This document shows positions 51,022-60,024 of a stretch of DNA of 64,000 nucleotides, piece after piece. The translations under genes were made by a program, and so were the position numbers. The DNA is taken from contig NZ_CP170554.1 in assembly GCF_042701255.1 (NCBI RefSeq), forward strand, positions 5,022,001-5,086,000, read 5' to 3'. The number at the start of each line of letters is the position of its first letter. Position 1 is the first letter of the stretch. Below the pieces are notes generated by a model. It was not told the DNA's origin, made no database searches, and saw only the letters and a list, made by a program, of their open reading frames with translations. The stretch is from Tahibacter sp042701255 (GTDB lineage Bacteria; Pseudomonadota; Gammaproteobacteria; Xanthomonadales; Rhodanobacteraceae).

Positions 51022-53925
51022 ATGTCATTCGCCATCCTGCGCGGCAGCGCCGCGGGTATCGCGCTCACCCTGACCGCTTCCGCCGCGTCCGCCGCGGTCG
51101 GCACCTGGACCACGACCGGGCCGGCCGGCGGCAACGTCGCGGCGCTGGCCGTCTACGAAGCATCGCCGTCGACCCTGTGGGTCGCCGGCCGCGGCGGCGT
51201 ATTCCGCAGCACGAGCAGCGGCAGCGCCTGGACGCGCGTGGAAATCGGCCTGCCCGAAGCGCTGTTCAGCACCGACCTCGTCGCTGCCACGAATGCGCCG
51301 GTGGTCTACCTGGCGACCAGCAGCCAGCTGTTCCGCTCGGGCAACGGCGGCGATCTCTGGGTGCCGGTCGCCGCACCGGTCAGCGGCAGCTCCTACCTCG
51401 CCGACATCTCACTGCGCCGCGGCACGAGCAACGACCTCGCCGCGGCGAGCTACCAGCGCCTGCACGTCTCCGCCGACGGCGGCACGAGCTGGACCACGGC
51501 CGGCGACATCAGCGGCAGCAACACGCAGTACACCGCGATCGACTACGCCGCGGACGGCTCGCTCTACGCCGGCCTGATCGGCAGCGATCCGGCCGTCTAC
51601 GGCGGCGCGCTCGTCGCGCGCAGCACGAACGGCGGCGCGACCTGGGCCGCGACGCCGACCCAGCCGGCCGGCCTGTTCAGCATCAGCCAGCTCGCGAGTT
51701 CGCCGTCCACGCCGCAGCGCCTGTTCGTCAGCGACGGCTACTCGGTCGCGACGAGCGCGAACGGCGGCGCGACCTGGAGCACGGTCACCCTGCCGAATAC
51801 CGGCACGCCCTGCGGCACGGTCTCGCGCATCGCCGCGCATCCGACCGTGGCGACCGGCCTGGCCGTGGCCTGCACGACGCGCGGCCTCGTCGTCACGAGC
51901 GACGCGACTGTCGCCGGCCCGGTCTGGCAGACCTCGGGCAGCGCCAGCGGCTTCAGCGCCAACGGTACGCAGCCGGCGCAGATCGCCGCGCTCGTACTGC
52001 ATCCGAACTTCCCGGCGACCGCGCGCATCTGGGCCGGCGCCTACGACGGCGGCCTGCTCGCGACGAGCAACGGCGGCACGAACTGGAACGCGATCAACAC
52101 CGGCTTCCAGTCGACCAACATCCGCGCGCTCGCGACGCATCCGCTGGACACGGGTGCGGGCACGGTGATCCTTGCCGGCTACGGCGACGCGGGCACGACG
52201 ACGCGGGCGATCTACCGCTCCGACGACAACGGCGCGAACTGGAGTCCGTCGACAGGCGGCCTCAACGCCGAACAGATCCGCGGTCTGTCCATCGACCCGA
52301 CCACGGTCGACACCGATCCGCTGACCGCGGAGAACTTCACGGTCTATGCCGCGGGCCGCTCCGAGCGCCTGCCGGCCAACGCCGACAAGGACGGCGGCAT
52401 ATACAAGAGTACCGACGCCGGCGCGAACTGGACCACGATCGACAACGGCATCGCACTGGTCAACGGCCGCCCCGACATGGGTACGGTGCGCACGATCGCG
52501 CTCGATCCGCGCTCCTGCACCGCGCCGCCGCCGTCGGGCCCCTGCCCCATCGGCAGCGGCGGACTGCGCCGGCTGTACGCGGCCGGCAGCGGCCGCCCCA
52601 ATCTCAGCGCGGCGGGGCTGCCGTATCAGTCGGCGCGGATCTACCGCTCCACCGATGCCGGCGCGAACTGGAGCGCCGCCGACGCCGGCCTGCCGCTGCC
52701 GCAGGACCTCGGCCCGACCGGCATCACGAATTACGCCTTCATGGGCGGCGTCGTGCCGGTCGTGTTCGATCCCACGAACCCGCAGACCCTCTACATCGGC
52801 ACCTTCCTGAGCTGGTCGCCCGACTTTCCCGGCGCCGCGCCGCCGACGATTGCCAACGGCGTGTTCAAGTCCAGCGACGGCGGCAGCACCTGGGTGCATA
52901 CGAGCAACGGCCTGCCGCGACATGCAGGCGCCGGCAGCTCGCACTGGAACGTGCTTGCGCTCGCGATCAATCCGGCCAATCCGCAGATCCTGTATGCCGG
53001 GCTCAACAACATCTCCAGCGCCTCGACGCTCGGCGACGTGTACAAGACCGTCGACGGCGGCGCGACCTGGACGCAGGCCTCGGCCGGCATCGCCGGCCAG
53101 GACGTGCGCGCGCTGTACATCGATCCGAACGACGCGAGCGGCGACACGATCTACGCCGGCACCGGCGGCAACGGCGCCAATCCCGGCGGCGTCTACCGCA
53201 GCACGAACGGCGGCGTGAGCTGGAACTCGATCAGCCTGGGCCTGCCGGCCGACGCGGCGACGGCGCTGTCCATGCCGCGGCGCCCGGCCGGCGCACCGGC
53301 GCGCATCCTCGCCGGCACGACGGCCGGTGTCTGGGACTACACGTCGACCAGCGACGAGGATTCCGACGGCGCGCCGAGCTCGGTCGAGAACGGCATCCTC
53401 GGCGGCGACGGCGATGGCGACGGCATCCAGGACTCGACCCAGGCGCGTGTCGCTTCGCTGTCGGCGGCCGGCCAGAACGCCGCGCCTTCCGCTCTCGCCG
53501 GCGGCGGCAGCGCGACGATTTCGATCCTCCCGGGCGGCAGCTGCAGTCAGCTCAACGACGTCACGACCCTGGCCGCGGCGCTGTATCCGCCCGACCTCGT
53601 CGCCGGCGCCACGAGCCACGACGGCTTCGGCCTCGCGAGCTTCTCGCTGCCGGCCTGCACCGGCGCGACCGTGCGCGTGCGCTTCCACAGCGCGAATTTC
53701 GGCGCGAACTGGAGCTGGCGCAACTACGGCCCGCGGCGTCCCGGCGACGCGACCACGTTCGGCTGGTATCGCTTTTCCGGTGCGCGCCTCGTCGATGCGC
53801 AGACCTGGGAGCTGCGCATCGACGCACTGCGCCAGGGCAACTACCGCAATGATCCGAACGACGTGCTGTTCGTCGGCGGCCCGGCCGAGTCGGCCGACCT
53901 GATCTTCGCCGACGGCCTGCAATAG
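51022..53925 (+). CDS. Large secreted BNR/Asp-box (VPS10-like) propeller protein with C-terminal anchor-type domain
   Basis: 967 residues with signal peptide about 1-25 (GIALTLTASAASAA). At least nine Asp-box motifs of the form S-x-D/N-G-G-x-x-W are visible: SADGGTSW, STNGGATW, SANGGATW, SNGGTNW, SDDNGANW, STDAGANW twice, SSDGGSTW and TVDGGATW. They imply one or two propellers over residues 25-770. The C-terminal part (about 780-967) starts with an Asp-rich hinge (TSDEDSDGAPSS, GDGDGDGIQD). It then holds a beta-rich domain of the choice-of-anchor type, with two Cys (GGSCSQL, PACTGAT), ending DLIFADGLQ. Function unknown; extracellular exposure is likely. Confidence 0.82.
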   Translation: MSFAILRGSAAGIALTLTASAASAAVGTWTTTGPAGGNVAALAVYEASPSTLWVAGRGGVFRSTSSGSAWTRVEIGLPEALFSTDLVAATNAPVVYLATSSQLFRSGNGGDLWVPVAAPVSGSSYLADISLRRGTSNDLAAASYQRLHVSADGGTSWTTAGDISGSNTQYTAIDYAADGSLYAGLIGSDPAVYGGALVARSTNGGATWAATPTQPAGLFSISQLASSPSTPQRLFVSDGYSVATSANGGATWSTVTLPNTGTPCGTVSRIAAHPTVATGLAVACTTRGLVVTSDATVAGPVWQTSGSASGFSANGTQPAQIAALVLHPNFPATARIWAGAYDGGLLATSNGGTNWNAINTGFQSTNIRALATHPLDTGAGTVILAGYGDAGTTTRAIYRSDDNGANWSPSTGGLNAEQIRGLSIDPTTVDTDPLTAENFTVYAAGRSERLPANADKDGGIYKSTDAGANWTTIDNGIALVNGRPDMGTVRTIALDPRSCTAPPPSGPCPIGSGGLRRLYAAGSGRPNLSAAGLPYQSARIYRSTDAGANWSAADAGLPLPQDLGPTGITNYAFMGGVVPVVFDPTNPQTLYIGTFLSWSPDFPGAAPPTIANGVFKSSDGGSTWVHTSNGLPRHAGAGSSHWNVLALAINPANPQILYAGLNNISSASTLGDVYKTVDGGATWTQASAGIAGQDVRALYIDPNDASGDTIYAGTGGNGANPGGVYRSTNGGVSWNSISLGLPADAATALSMPRRPAGAPARILAGTTAGVWDYTSTSDEDSDGAPSSVENGILGGDGDGDGIQDSTQARVASLSAAGQNAAPSALAGGGSATISILPGGSCSQLNDVTTLAAALYPPDLVAGATSHDGFGLASFSLPACTGATVRVRFHSANFGANWSWRNYGPRRPGDATTFGWYRFSGARLVDAQTWELRIDALRQGNYRNDPNDVLFVGGPAESADLIFADGLQ

Positions 53926-54119
53926 TCACGAAACCCGCGCGGCGGCTGCCGGCGCTTTGACCGGCGGCCGCCCTATGCGTAGCGTAGGCCCCCGCCCAAG
54001 TCCCGGAAGGAGGCGGCGAGAGCCGCCAGGCTGCACGGATGGGCGAGGCCGCGATCGACGCCGCTCGCAGTGGGGCCGTGCGGGCACGCGCAACGATCCT
54101 TTCTCCTGGGGAGCTCTCA
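53926..54119 (+). other. Leader region with GNRA-type hairpin upstream of the P-domain protein
   Basis: GGCGGC (54012-54017), GAGA tetraloop, GCCGCC (54022-54027) sits about 90 bases before the ATG. I compared it with c-di-GMP and SAH riboswitch cores and found no match, so I only note a structured leader. Confidence 0.3.
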
Positions 54120-54791
54120 ATGGCTACGGCACGTTTCCGTCCGGCGCTTCGGCTCGCGCCGCTAATCCTGCTGCTCGGCGTCGGCGCGGCCGGCGCGCAG
54201 ACCTACACCGCGGGGCCGGGCCTCGGCCTCGCGGTTCCCGACAACGGCTACAACGGCACGCTCGGCAGCATGCTCTGCAACACCATCGCGGTGCCAAGCG
54301 GCGGCGGCGACACGGTCGTGACGGCGGTGGCGCGGGTCGCGATGAGCCATACCTTCGTCGGCGACCTCACGATCAAGCTCGTGAGCCCGGCCAGCACCGT
54401 CATCACCCTGGTCTCGCGTCCCGGTGTCGTGGAAACGGCCGACGACGGCAACGACGCGGCCGGTTTCGGCGAAAACTCCAATCTCCCGATCGCCAATGTG
54501 CTGAGCTACGACGACACCGCGGCGAATCCGTCCGAGCTGATGGGCAAGATCCCGAGCGACCTCGCGACCGACGATACGATCTGCGTGTTCCCCGGCTCGC
54601 CGTGCAATTACGCCCCGTCGTCGGGCGCCGCCGTCGCGGGCAACCTCGGCTCGCTGGCCGGCCAGAACAAGGTCGGCAACTGGCAGCTCTGCATCGGCGA
54701 TTCGGCGGCGCAGGACACCGGCACGCTCGACGGCTGGACTCTGACACTCGGCACGACGCCGGTTACCTTGCAGCGTTTCTCGGTCGACTGA
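54120..54791 (+). CDS. Secreted proprotein convertase P-domain protein
   Basis: 223 residues with signal peptide about 1-26 (LAPLILLLGVGAAGA). The rest is a single P-domain: VARVAMSHTFVGDLTIKLVS, VITLVSRPG, NWQLCIGDSAAQDTGTLDGW and TLTLGT. P-domains usually follow subtilase or other protease domains; here it stands alone. Several Cys (LCNTIAV, TICVFPG, PCNYAP, LCIGD) could pair. RBS GGGGAG at 6 bases supports ATG 54120. It may be a calcium-binding adhesion module; no enzyme domain is present. Confidence 0.86.
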   Translation: MATARFRPALRLAPLILLLGVGAAGAQTYTAGPGLGLAVPDNGYNGTLGSMLCNTIAVPSGGGDTVVTAVARVAMSHTFVGDLTIKLVSPASTVITLVSRPGVVETADDGNDAAGFGENSNLPIANVLSYDDTAANPSELMGKIPSDLATDDTICVFPGSPCNYAPSSGAAVAGNLGSLAGQNKVGNWQLCIGDSAAQDTGTLDGWTLTLGTTPVTLQRFSVD

Positions 54792-54803
54792 GTAAAGACG
54801 CCG

Positions 54804-54838
54804 GCGCAGCGGGGCAGGCATCCGCCCTGCCCGCTGCA
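54804..54838. terminator. Hairpin between convergent P-domain and VIT1 genes
   Basis: GCAGCGGGGCAGG pairs with CCTGCCCGCTGC (one bulge). The hairpin lies between two stop codons, without a clear T run on either strand. Confidence 0.45.
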
Positions 54839-54851
54839 AGCGCACGCGCGA

Positions 54852-55554
54852 TCAGCCCATGCCCCCGAACAGCGCGCCGGCGCCGGCGGTGAGGGCCATC
54901 GCGAGCGCGCCCCAGAACGTCACGCGCACCGCAGCGACGCCGGCCGGCGCGCCGCCGGCACGCGCGGCGATCACGCCGAGGGTCGCGAGAAAGACCAGCG
55001 ACAGCAGGCCGACCCAGACGATCAGGCCGGACTGCGGCGCCAATGCCCGCGACCGCGAGCGGCAGGCCGGCGCCGACCGCGAAACTCGCCGCCGACGACA
55101 TGGCCGCCTGCAATGGCTTTGCGCTCGTGATTTCGGTGATGCCGAGCTCGTCGCGTGCATGCGCAGCGAGCGCGTCGTGGGCCATGAGCTGGCGCGCGAC
55201 GTCGCGCGCGAGCGCCGGATCAAGGCCGCGCCGCTCGTAGATGCGCGTCAGCTCGAGGGTCTCGGCGGCCGCATCGGTCGCGAGCTCGTCGCGCTCGCGC
55301 GCGAGATCGGCCTGCTCGGTATCGGCCTGCGAATGCACCGATACGTATTCGCCGGCGGCCATCGACATCGCGCCGGCGACGAGCCCGGCCACACCGCTGA
55401 CGAGAACGCTGCCGGACGTCGCGCCGGCCGCCGCGACGCCGACGATCAGGCTGGCCGTCGAGACGATGCCGTCGTTCGCGCCGAGCACCGCGGCACGCAG
55501 CCAGCCGATGCGATGGGTTCTGTGCCGTTCGGTATGTCGTGTGGAAAGTTTCAT
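54852..55554 (-). pseudogene. VIT1/CCC1 family membrane transporter, frameshifted in this sequence
   Basis: Iron/manganese transporter of the VIT1 family, which moves Fe(II) or Mn(II) out of the cytosol. The N-terminal part has HRIGWLRAAVLGANDGIVST, LVAGAMSMAAGEYVSVHSQ and the cytoplasmic helices with E-x-x-L-T-R-I-Y-x-x-R-G. After GAGLPLAVA the frame changes. ALAPQSGLIVWVGLLSLVFL and TFWGALAMALTAGAGALFGG follow in another frame to the TGA at 54852. Removing one C from the run at 55046-55048 (plus strand) joins them into 233 residues, a normal length. Other family residues look intact. Confidence 0.86.
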
Positions 55555-55645
55555 GTCTGCACCGCTGCCGGATACACGTGCTGGGTAACCCGCCGCAGCG
55601 GTCCGGTCAATGGCGTGCGGCACGGCACCACACCACGCTGCCGCG

Positions 55646-57256
55646 CTACCAGGCCGAAACCTGCCAGCCGTCGACCGTCGGCGCCAGCCGCGTATCCAGT
55701 GCGAGCCGGTCGAGGAACACCGCATCGTGCGAGACCACGACCAGCGCGCCGCGGTAGTGCCGCAGCATCTGCTCCAGCGCCGCGAGCGCGGCGAGATCCA
55801 GATGATTGTCGGGTTCGTCGAGCAGCAGCAGCTCGGCCGGCTCGCGCCGATACAGCGCGCAGGCCAGCGCGGCCTTCAGGCGCTCGCCGCCACTGAGCAT
55901 CGCACCGGGCCGCTGCACCGCGTCGCTGTCGAGACCGAGCAAGGCCAGACGCGTGCGCAAAACCGATTCGTTCGCAGCGGGATCGTCGGCCAGCAGTTGC
56001 TCCAGCACCGAACGCGCCGGATCGAGCAACGAAACGTGCTGATCGAGACAGGCCGTGCGCACCGGCACGACACAGCTGCCGCGCACCGGCGCGAGCCGGC
56101 CGGCCAGCAGCTGCAGCAGGCTGGATTTGCCGCTGCCGTTCGCGCCGACCACGCCGATGCGCTGGCCGCCGGCGACGATCAGATCGAGCGGACGGCCTGC
56201 AGCGACGCCGTAGGGCAGCTCCACCGCGTCGAGCACCGCGGCGCGGCGCCGCGGCGCCGCCGGCGCCGGTGCGAACAACGCGAGATCGGGCGCGTCCGCC
56301 ACCTGGCTCGCGGCCTGCGCGACGCGCGCGGTCAACGCATCGAGCTGGGTCTGCAGCAGACGCGCTGACTTGCCGGCGCTGACTTCGCTGCGCTGTTTCT
56401 GCAGACCGAGCAGGATCGGCGCCTGGTTCGCATCGCGGCCTTCGCGGCGGCCACGCGACTGACGCCGCTCCTGACGTTCGCGCTGCGCGCGCAGTTCGGC
56501 TTCACCGCGACGCAGCGCATGCTTGCTGCGCGCGAGCTCGGCCGCGGCGCGCGCCTGAGCGGCCTCGCGGTTCTGCTCGTACGAGGTGTAGTTGCCGGCG
56601 TGATCGTCCAGTCCCGCCGCCGACAGCTCGACGATGCGCGACAGGCCGTCGAGCAGCTCGCGATCGTGACTGACGACGAGCAGACCGCCGCGCCATTCCT
56701 GCAGCTGGCGCAGCAACGCCAGGCGCTGCGGCCGGTCCAGGTGATTGGTCGGCTCGTCGAGCACGAGCACGTCGGCGCCCGCGAGCCAGCCGCCGAGCAG
56801 CGCGACGCGCGTGAGCTCGCCGCCGCTGAGACTGACGGCGGGCCGCTGCGCATCGAGATGGCCGAGACCGTGCGCGTCCAGCGCCGCGGCGAAGCGTTCG
56901 CGCAGATCCCAGCACTGGGCCACCGCGTCGAAATCCTCGATCGCGACGCCGCCGTTCTCGATGCGCGCGAGCGCCTGCAATGCGCCGGAGACGCCGGCCA
57001 GATCGGCGACGGTCGCGCCGGGCTCGGGCGCGATCTGCTGCGGCAGATAGTGGACGCGTGCCGCGCCGCTGCGGCGGCCCGCACTCGGCGCGATCCGTCC
57101 GGCCAGCAGGCGTGCGAAGAACGACTTGCCCACGCCATTGCGGCCGACGAGGCCGGCTGGCCGTCGGTCGAGCGCGAAGTCGATGTCGGAAAAAAGGATT
57201 CTGCCGTCAGGCAGCACGCAGGACACGCGGTCCAGCGTCAGCAAAGGATTCGTCAT
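55646..57256 (-). CDS. ABC-F family ATPase
   Basis: 536 residues, two ABC domains and no membrane part. First domain: Walker A GRNGVGKSF, signature LSGGELTRVALL, Walker B VLVLDEPTNHLD. A highly charged, Arg-rich linker (about 235-310) includes the coiled hairpin. Second domain: Walker A GANGSGKSS, signature LSGGERLKAAL, Walker B LLLLDEPDNHLD (Asp in place of Thr). ABC-F proteins act on the ribosome; some confer antibiotic protection, others tune translation. Without residue-level comparison I cannot assign a subfamily. No good Shine-Dalgarno is seen before ATG 57256. Confidence 0.9.
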   Translation of the reverse strand: MTNPLLTLDRVSCVLPDGRILFSDIDFALDRRPAGLVGRNGVGKSFFARLLAGRIAPSAGRRSGAARVHYLPQQIAPEPGATVADLAGVSGALQALARIENGGVAIEDFDAVAQCWDLRERFAAALDAHGLGHLDAQRPAVSLSGGELTRVALLGGWLAGADVLVLDEPTNHLDRPQRLALLRQLQEWRGGLLVVSHDRELLDGLSRIVELSAAGLDDHAGNYTSYEQNREAAQARAAAELARSKHALRRGEAELRAQRERQERRQSRGRREGRDANQAPILLGLQKQRSEVSAGKSARLLQTQLDALTARVAQAASQVADAPDLALFAPAPAAPRRRAAVLDAVELPYGVAAGRPLDLIVAGGQRIGVVGANGSGKSSLLQLLAGRLAPVRGSCVVPVRTACLDQHVSLLDPARSVLEQLLADDPAANESVLRTRLALLGLDSDAVQRPGAMLSGGERLKAALACALYRREPAELLLLDEPDNHLDLAALAALEQMLRHYRGALVVVSHDAVFLDRLALDTRLAPTVDGWQVSAW

Positions 57257-57489
57257 GCGGATACCAGGAATGCCGGGCGCGATCCGTCCGTAAGGGACGG
57301 GGCGAACAGGCCGTCACGGGGACGGCGGCATTACTGACGCATCGGACGAATACCTCTTGCCACAGGAAGGGACGCGCACGCTAACCGAAAGCCCATGGTC
57401 AGGCAACCGCGACAGGCGCTCGGCAGCGCCTGTACCGATCAGCCGTGGACTGCCGGCCCGCCGCCGCGAACGGCGGCGGGCCGTACGCG

Positions 57490-58645
57490 TCAGCGCGACT
57501 CGATCGCGACGAACTCGCGGTCGTCGGGACCGACGTAGTTCGCGCTCGGACGGATGATCTTGCCGTCGATGCGCTGCTCGATGATGTGCGCGCTCCAGCC
57601 CGAGGTGCGCGCGATCACGAACAGCGGCGTGAACATCGGCGTCGGCACGCCCATCATGTGGTAGCTCGATGCGCTGAACCAGTCGAGGTTCGGGAACATC
57701 TTCTTGAGATCCCACATCAGCGTCTCGATGCGCTCGGACACTTCGAACAGGTTGCGGTTGCCGCCGGCTTCGCAGAGCTCGCGGCTGATCGACTTGATGA
57801 TCGGGTTGCGCGGATCGCCGATCGTGTAGACCGGATGGCCGAAGCCGATGATGATTTCCTTCTTGTCCATCGCGCGCGCGGATGTCCGCCTCGGCTTCGT
57901 CGGCGCTGCGGTAGCGCGCGATGATGTCCATCGCGACTTCGTTCGCGCCGCCGTGCTTGGGACCGCGCAGCGCGCCTATCGCGCCGGTGATGGCCGAATA
58001 GAAATCGCTGTTGGTGCCGGCGATCACGCGCGCCGTGAACGTGGACGCGTTGAACTCGTGCTCGGCGTAGAGGATCAGCGAACGGTCCAGCGCGCGTTCG
58101 TGCAGCGCGCTGGCCGGCTTGCCGTGCAGCAGGTGCAGGAAGTGGCCGGCGATCGTTTCGTCATCCGTCTCCGTGGCTATGCGGCGGCCGTTGTGGCTGT
58201 AGTGGTACCAGTACAGCAGGATGGAGCCGAAGCAGGCCATCAGCCGGTCGGCGATGTCGCGCGCCTCGGAGATCGGATGCGCCTCTTTTTCCGGCAGCAC
58301 GGTGCCGAGCACCGAGGCGCCCGTGCGCATGACGTCCATCGGATGCGTCGCGGCCGGCAGCAGCTCGAGCGCGGCCTTGACCGGCTGCGGCAGTCCGCGC
58401 AGGCGCTTGAGCTTGGCGCGATAGGCATTGAGTTCCGCGGCGGTCGGCAGATGCTCGTGCACGAGCAGATGGGCGACTTCCTCGAACGTGGCCTTGCCGG
58501 CCAGATCGGCGATGTCGAAGCCGCGGTAATGCAGATCGTTGCCGCTGCGGCCGACGGTGCAGACCGCCGTATTGCCCGCGGCGACGCCGGAAAGGGCCAC
58601 GGACTTCTTGGCCTTGGGAAGAACTTGCTGTGCCGCTTCGCTCAT
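57490..58645 (-). pseudogene. prpC: 2-methylcitrate synthase PrpC, frameshifted in this sequence
   Basis: PrpC condenses propionyl-CoA with oxaloacetate in the methylcitrate cycle. SVALSGVAAGNTAVCTVG, HYRGFDIADLA, HPMDVMRTG and SILLYWYHYSHNGRRI are all close to E. coli PrpC, and RGPKHGGANEVAMDI carries the catalytic His. After SADEAEADIRAR the frame changes. IIIGFGHPVYTIGDPRNPII, PNLDWFSASSYHMMG and RPSANYVGPDDREFVAIESR complete the enzyme in another frame. The break is in the CG run at 57871-57880; removing one base joins the two parts into 384 residues (E. coli PrpC 389). RBS GGAG precedes ATG 58645. All other active-site regions are intact, so this is probably a sequence error. Confidence 0.9.
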
Positions 58646-58721
58646 ATGAACTCCGTGATGGACCTCGGTAACCATTCGCAGCGGGGCTCTTGTGCCGTTC
58701 CGCATACCCCCACAACCCCTG

Positions 58722-58743
58722 CCAAACGCCTGTCGGCGTTTGG
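58722..58743. other. Hairpin upstream of prpC
   Basis: CCAAACGCC, loop TGTC, GGCGTTTGG: a perfect 9-bp stem. It adjoins a second hairpin, so the two could stack or compete. Confidence 0.5.
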
Positions 58744-58744
58744 C

Positions 58745-58774
58745 GCCCCCCTTGACTCAAGGGGGGCTGTTTTT
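58745..58774 (+). terminator. Terminator-like hairpin, plus-strand orientation
   Basis: GCCCCCCTTG, loop ACT, CAAGGGGGGC, then TGTTTTT. The T run is on the plus strand although flanking genes are on the minus strand. It could stop antisense transcription across prpB, or simply be a dispersed repeat. Confidence 0.5.
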
Positions 58775-58906
58775 GGGACGACCTGAGCAGGGTTTGCTCC
58801 ATCGCTCCGTATTGCTGTTTGTCTTCACATCCCCGACGACAGATGACGACGCAGGTCTCACGGAAATTCCGGTACTGCACCTATGTCGAATTTTCATCCA
58901 CCGTTT

Positions 58907-59461
58907 TCAATCATTGAATTCTTCCGCCTCGTTGCGTTCGCAGCGGGGGACGGACTGGTATTCGTTCGCGGTCTGCGTGGTGTCGACGATCCAGCATTCC
59001 TCGAGGGTGGAGCAGTAGCACAGGCGCCGCTGCAGGCGCTGCAGCTGCGGGCGCAGGCGTTCCCAGACGGCGCGGTCGGGGAAGTTGGCCATGACGTAGC
59101 GTTCGCCGCCGCTGATGACGGTGCCGTTGACGGTGGACTGGACGTAGTCGGCCGGAGTCATCCCGAGCGTCTGCTCGAGCATCTTCCAGTCGCGCTGCGC
59201 GACGCCGTCGACGCTGACGCGGACACTGCGGATCACCGCCGGCCCCACGCCCTTGTTCATGACCAGCAGCTCCTGCAGGCCGCTCGAACTCATGAGCTGC
59301 AGCCGCGGCCAGACCTGCGCGCGCACCTGTTGCTGCTGCAGCATCGCGGTGTACGCCGAGACGCAGAGCGCGAGCAGGCCGACCAGGGTCGCGATCACGG
59401 CCGAGTACGAGGCCCAGTCGTGCCGGCGCGGGGCCGGCGTCGCGGGAAGCTCGTCGCTCAT
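58907..59461 (-). CDS. Single-span membrane protein, paralogue 2 (prp locus)
   Basis: 184 residues; family not recognised. One N-terminal span (about 18-40, VIATLVGLLALCVSAYTAML) is followed by a periplasmic or cytoplasmic domain. Shared with the neighbour are RAQVWP, MNKGVGPA, VDG, DW, GTVIS and the C-terminal CYCSTLEECW. The three Cys in C-Y-C-S-T-L-x-E-C-W look like a metal or disulfide centre. ATG 59461 overlaps the upstream stop (ATGA). It probably arose by tandem duplication. Function unknown. Confidence 0.82.
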   Translation of the reverse strand: MSDELPATPAPRRHDWASYSAVIATLVGLLALCVSAYTAMLQQQQVRAQVWPRLQLMSSSGLQELLVMNKGVGPAVIRSVRVSVDGVAQRDWKMLEQTLGMTPADYVQSTVNGTVISGGERYVMANFPDRAVWERLRPQLQRLQRRLCYCSTLEECWIVDTTQTANEYQSVPRCERNEAEEFND

Positions 59462-60024
59462 TGGGTGAAGTCCTCGGCACCGTGCGTGCAGCGGTCGACC
59501 TTGCGCCGCTGCAGCGCCGGGTCCGTCTCGCGTTCGTCGAGCTGCCAGCACTCGCCCAAGGTCGAGCAATAGCAGACGGCGATGTCGAGGCGCGGATACA
59601 GCGGACTGAACTCGCGGAACTGCGCTTCGTCGCGGAACGCCAGCTGCTGGACGATCGCGCCGGAGGAAATGACGATGCCGTGCACGGTGGAATACGGCGG
59701 CGCCGGATCGAACTTCAGACCCAGCGCGGTGAAGATCGCGTCCCAGTCCTTGTACGGCTTGCCGTCGACGAACATCTGCACGGTCTCGATGCGCGCCGGC
59801 CCCACGCCCTTGTTCGCCATCAGCACGTGGCGGCCCGACTGCGAAAAACCGCTTTCGATATAGGGCCATACCTGTGCACGCACCTGCTCGCGCTGCAGCC
59901 AGGCGGTATAGCCCGACACCAGCAGCGCGAGCAGGCCGATCAGCGCGGCGATCACGGCGGAAACGCCGTTCCAGTCGCGCCGCGGCGGCGGCGTGGTTTC
60001 CGCAGCGGGCGCGCGCTCGTGCAT
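59458..60024 (-). CDS. Single-span membrane protein, paralogue 1 (prp locus)
   Basis: 188 residues, same architecture as the downstream gene: span about 22-44 (VIAALIGLLALLVSGYTAWL), RAQVWP, MANKGVGPA, VDGKPYKDW, GIVISSGA and CYCSTLGECW. Its ATG at 60024 shares one base with the prpB stop (TGATG), so translation is coupled to prpB. Two family members in a row inside a methylcitrate locus are unexpected. Function unknown; a regulatory or transport accessory role would be a guess. Confidence 0.83.
   Translation of the reverse strand: MHERAPAAETTPPPRRDWNGVSAVIAALIGLLALLVSGYTAWLQREQVRAQVWPYIESGFSQSGRHVLMANKGVGPARIETVQMFVDGKPYKDWDAIFTALGLKFDPAPPYSTVHGIVISSGAIVQQLAFRDEAQFREFSPLYPRLDIAVCYCSTLGECWQLDERETDPALQRRKVDRCTHGAEDFTQ

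Larger units (their letters stand above)
58646..58906 (-). other. Gap between the membrane protein pair and prpC
   Basis: 261 bases containing two hairpins (58722-58743 and 58745-58767). A weak minus-strand promoter may lie near 58880-58906 (TTGAAA with no convincing -10). If that fails, prpC would depend on read-through from the prpB transcript. Confidence 0.4.

Noticed and set aside
51177..53852. An Arg-rich open frame overlapping the BNR protein in another frame, and its minus-strand counterpart
   Set aside because: Both show composition typical of shifted GC-rich coding sequence; the real frame has repeated Asp boxes.
53926..54119. Possible c-di-GMP or SAH riboswitch before the P-domain gene
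   Set aside because: Only a GNRA hairpin is present; the conserved cores of those classes are missing.
57490..58645. Annotation of this gene as ordinary citrate synthase GltA
   Set aside because: Sequence segments follow 2-methylcitrate synthase closely and prpB is adjacent.
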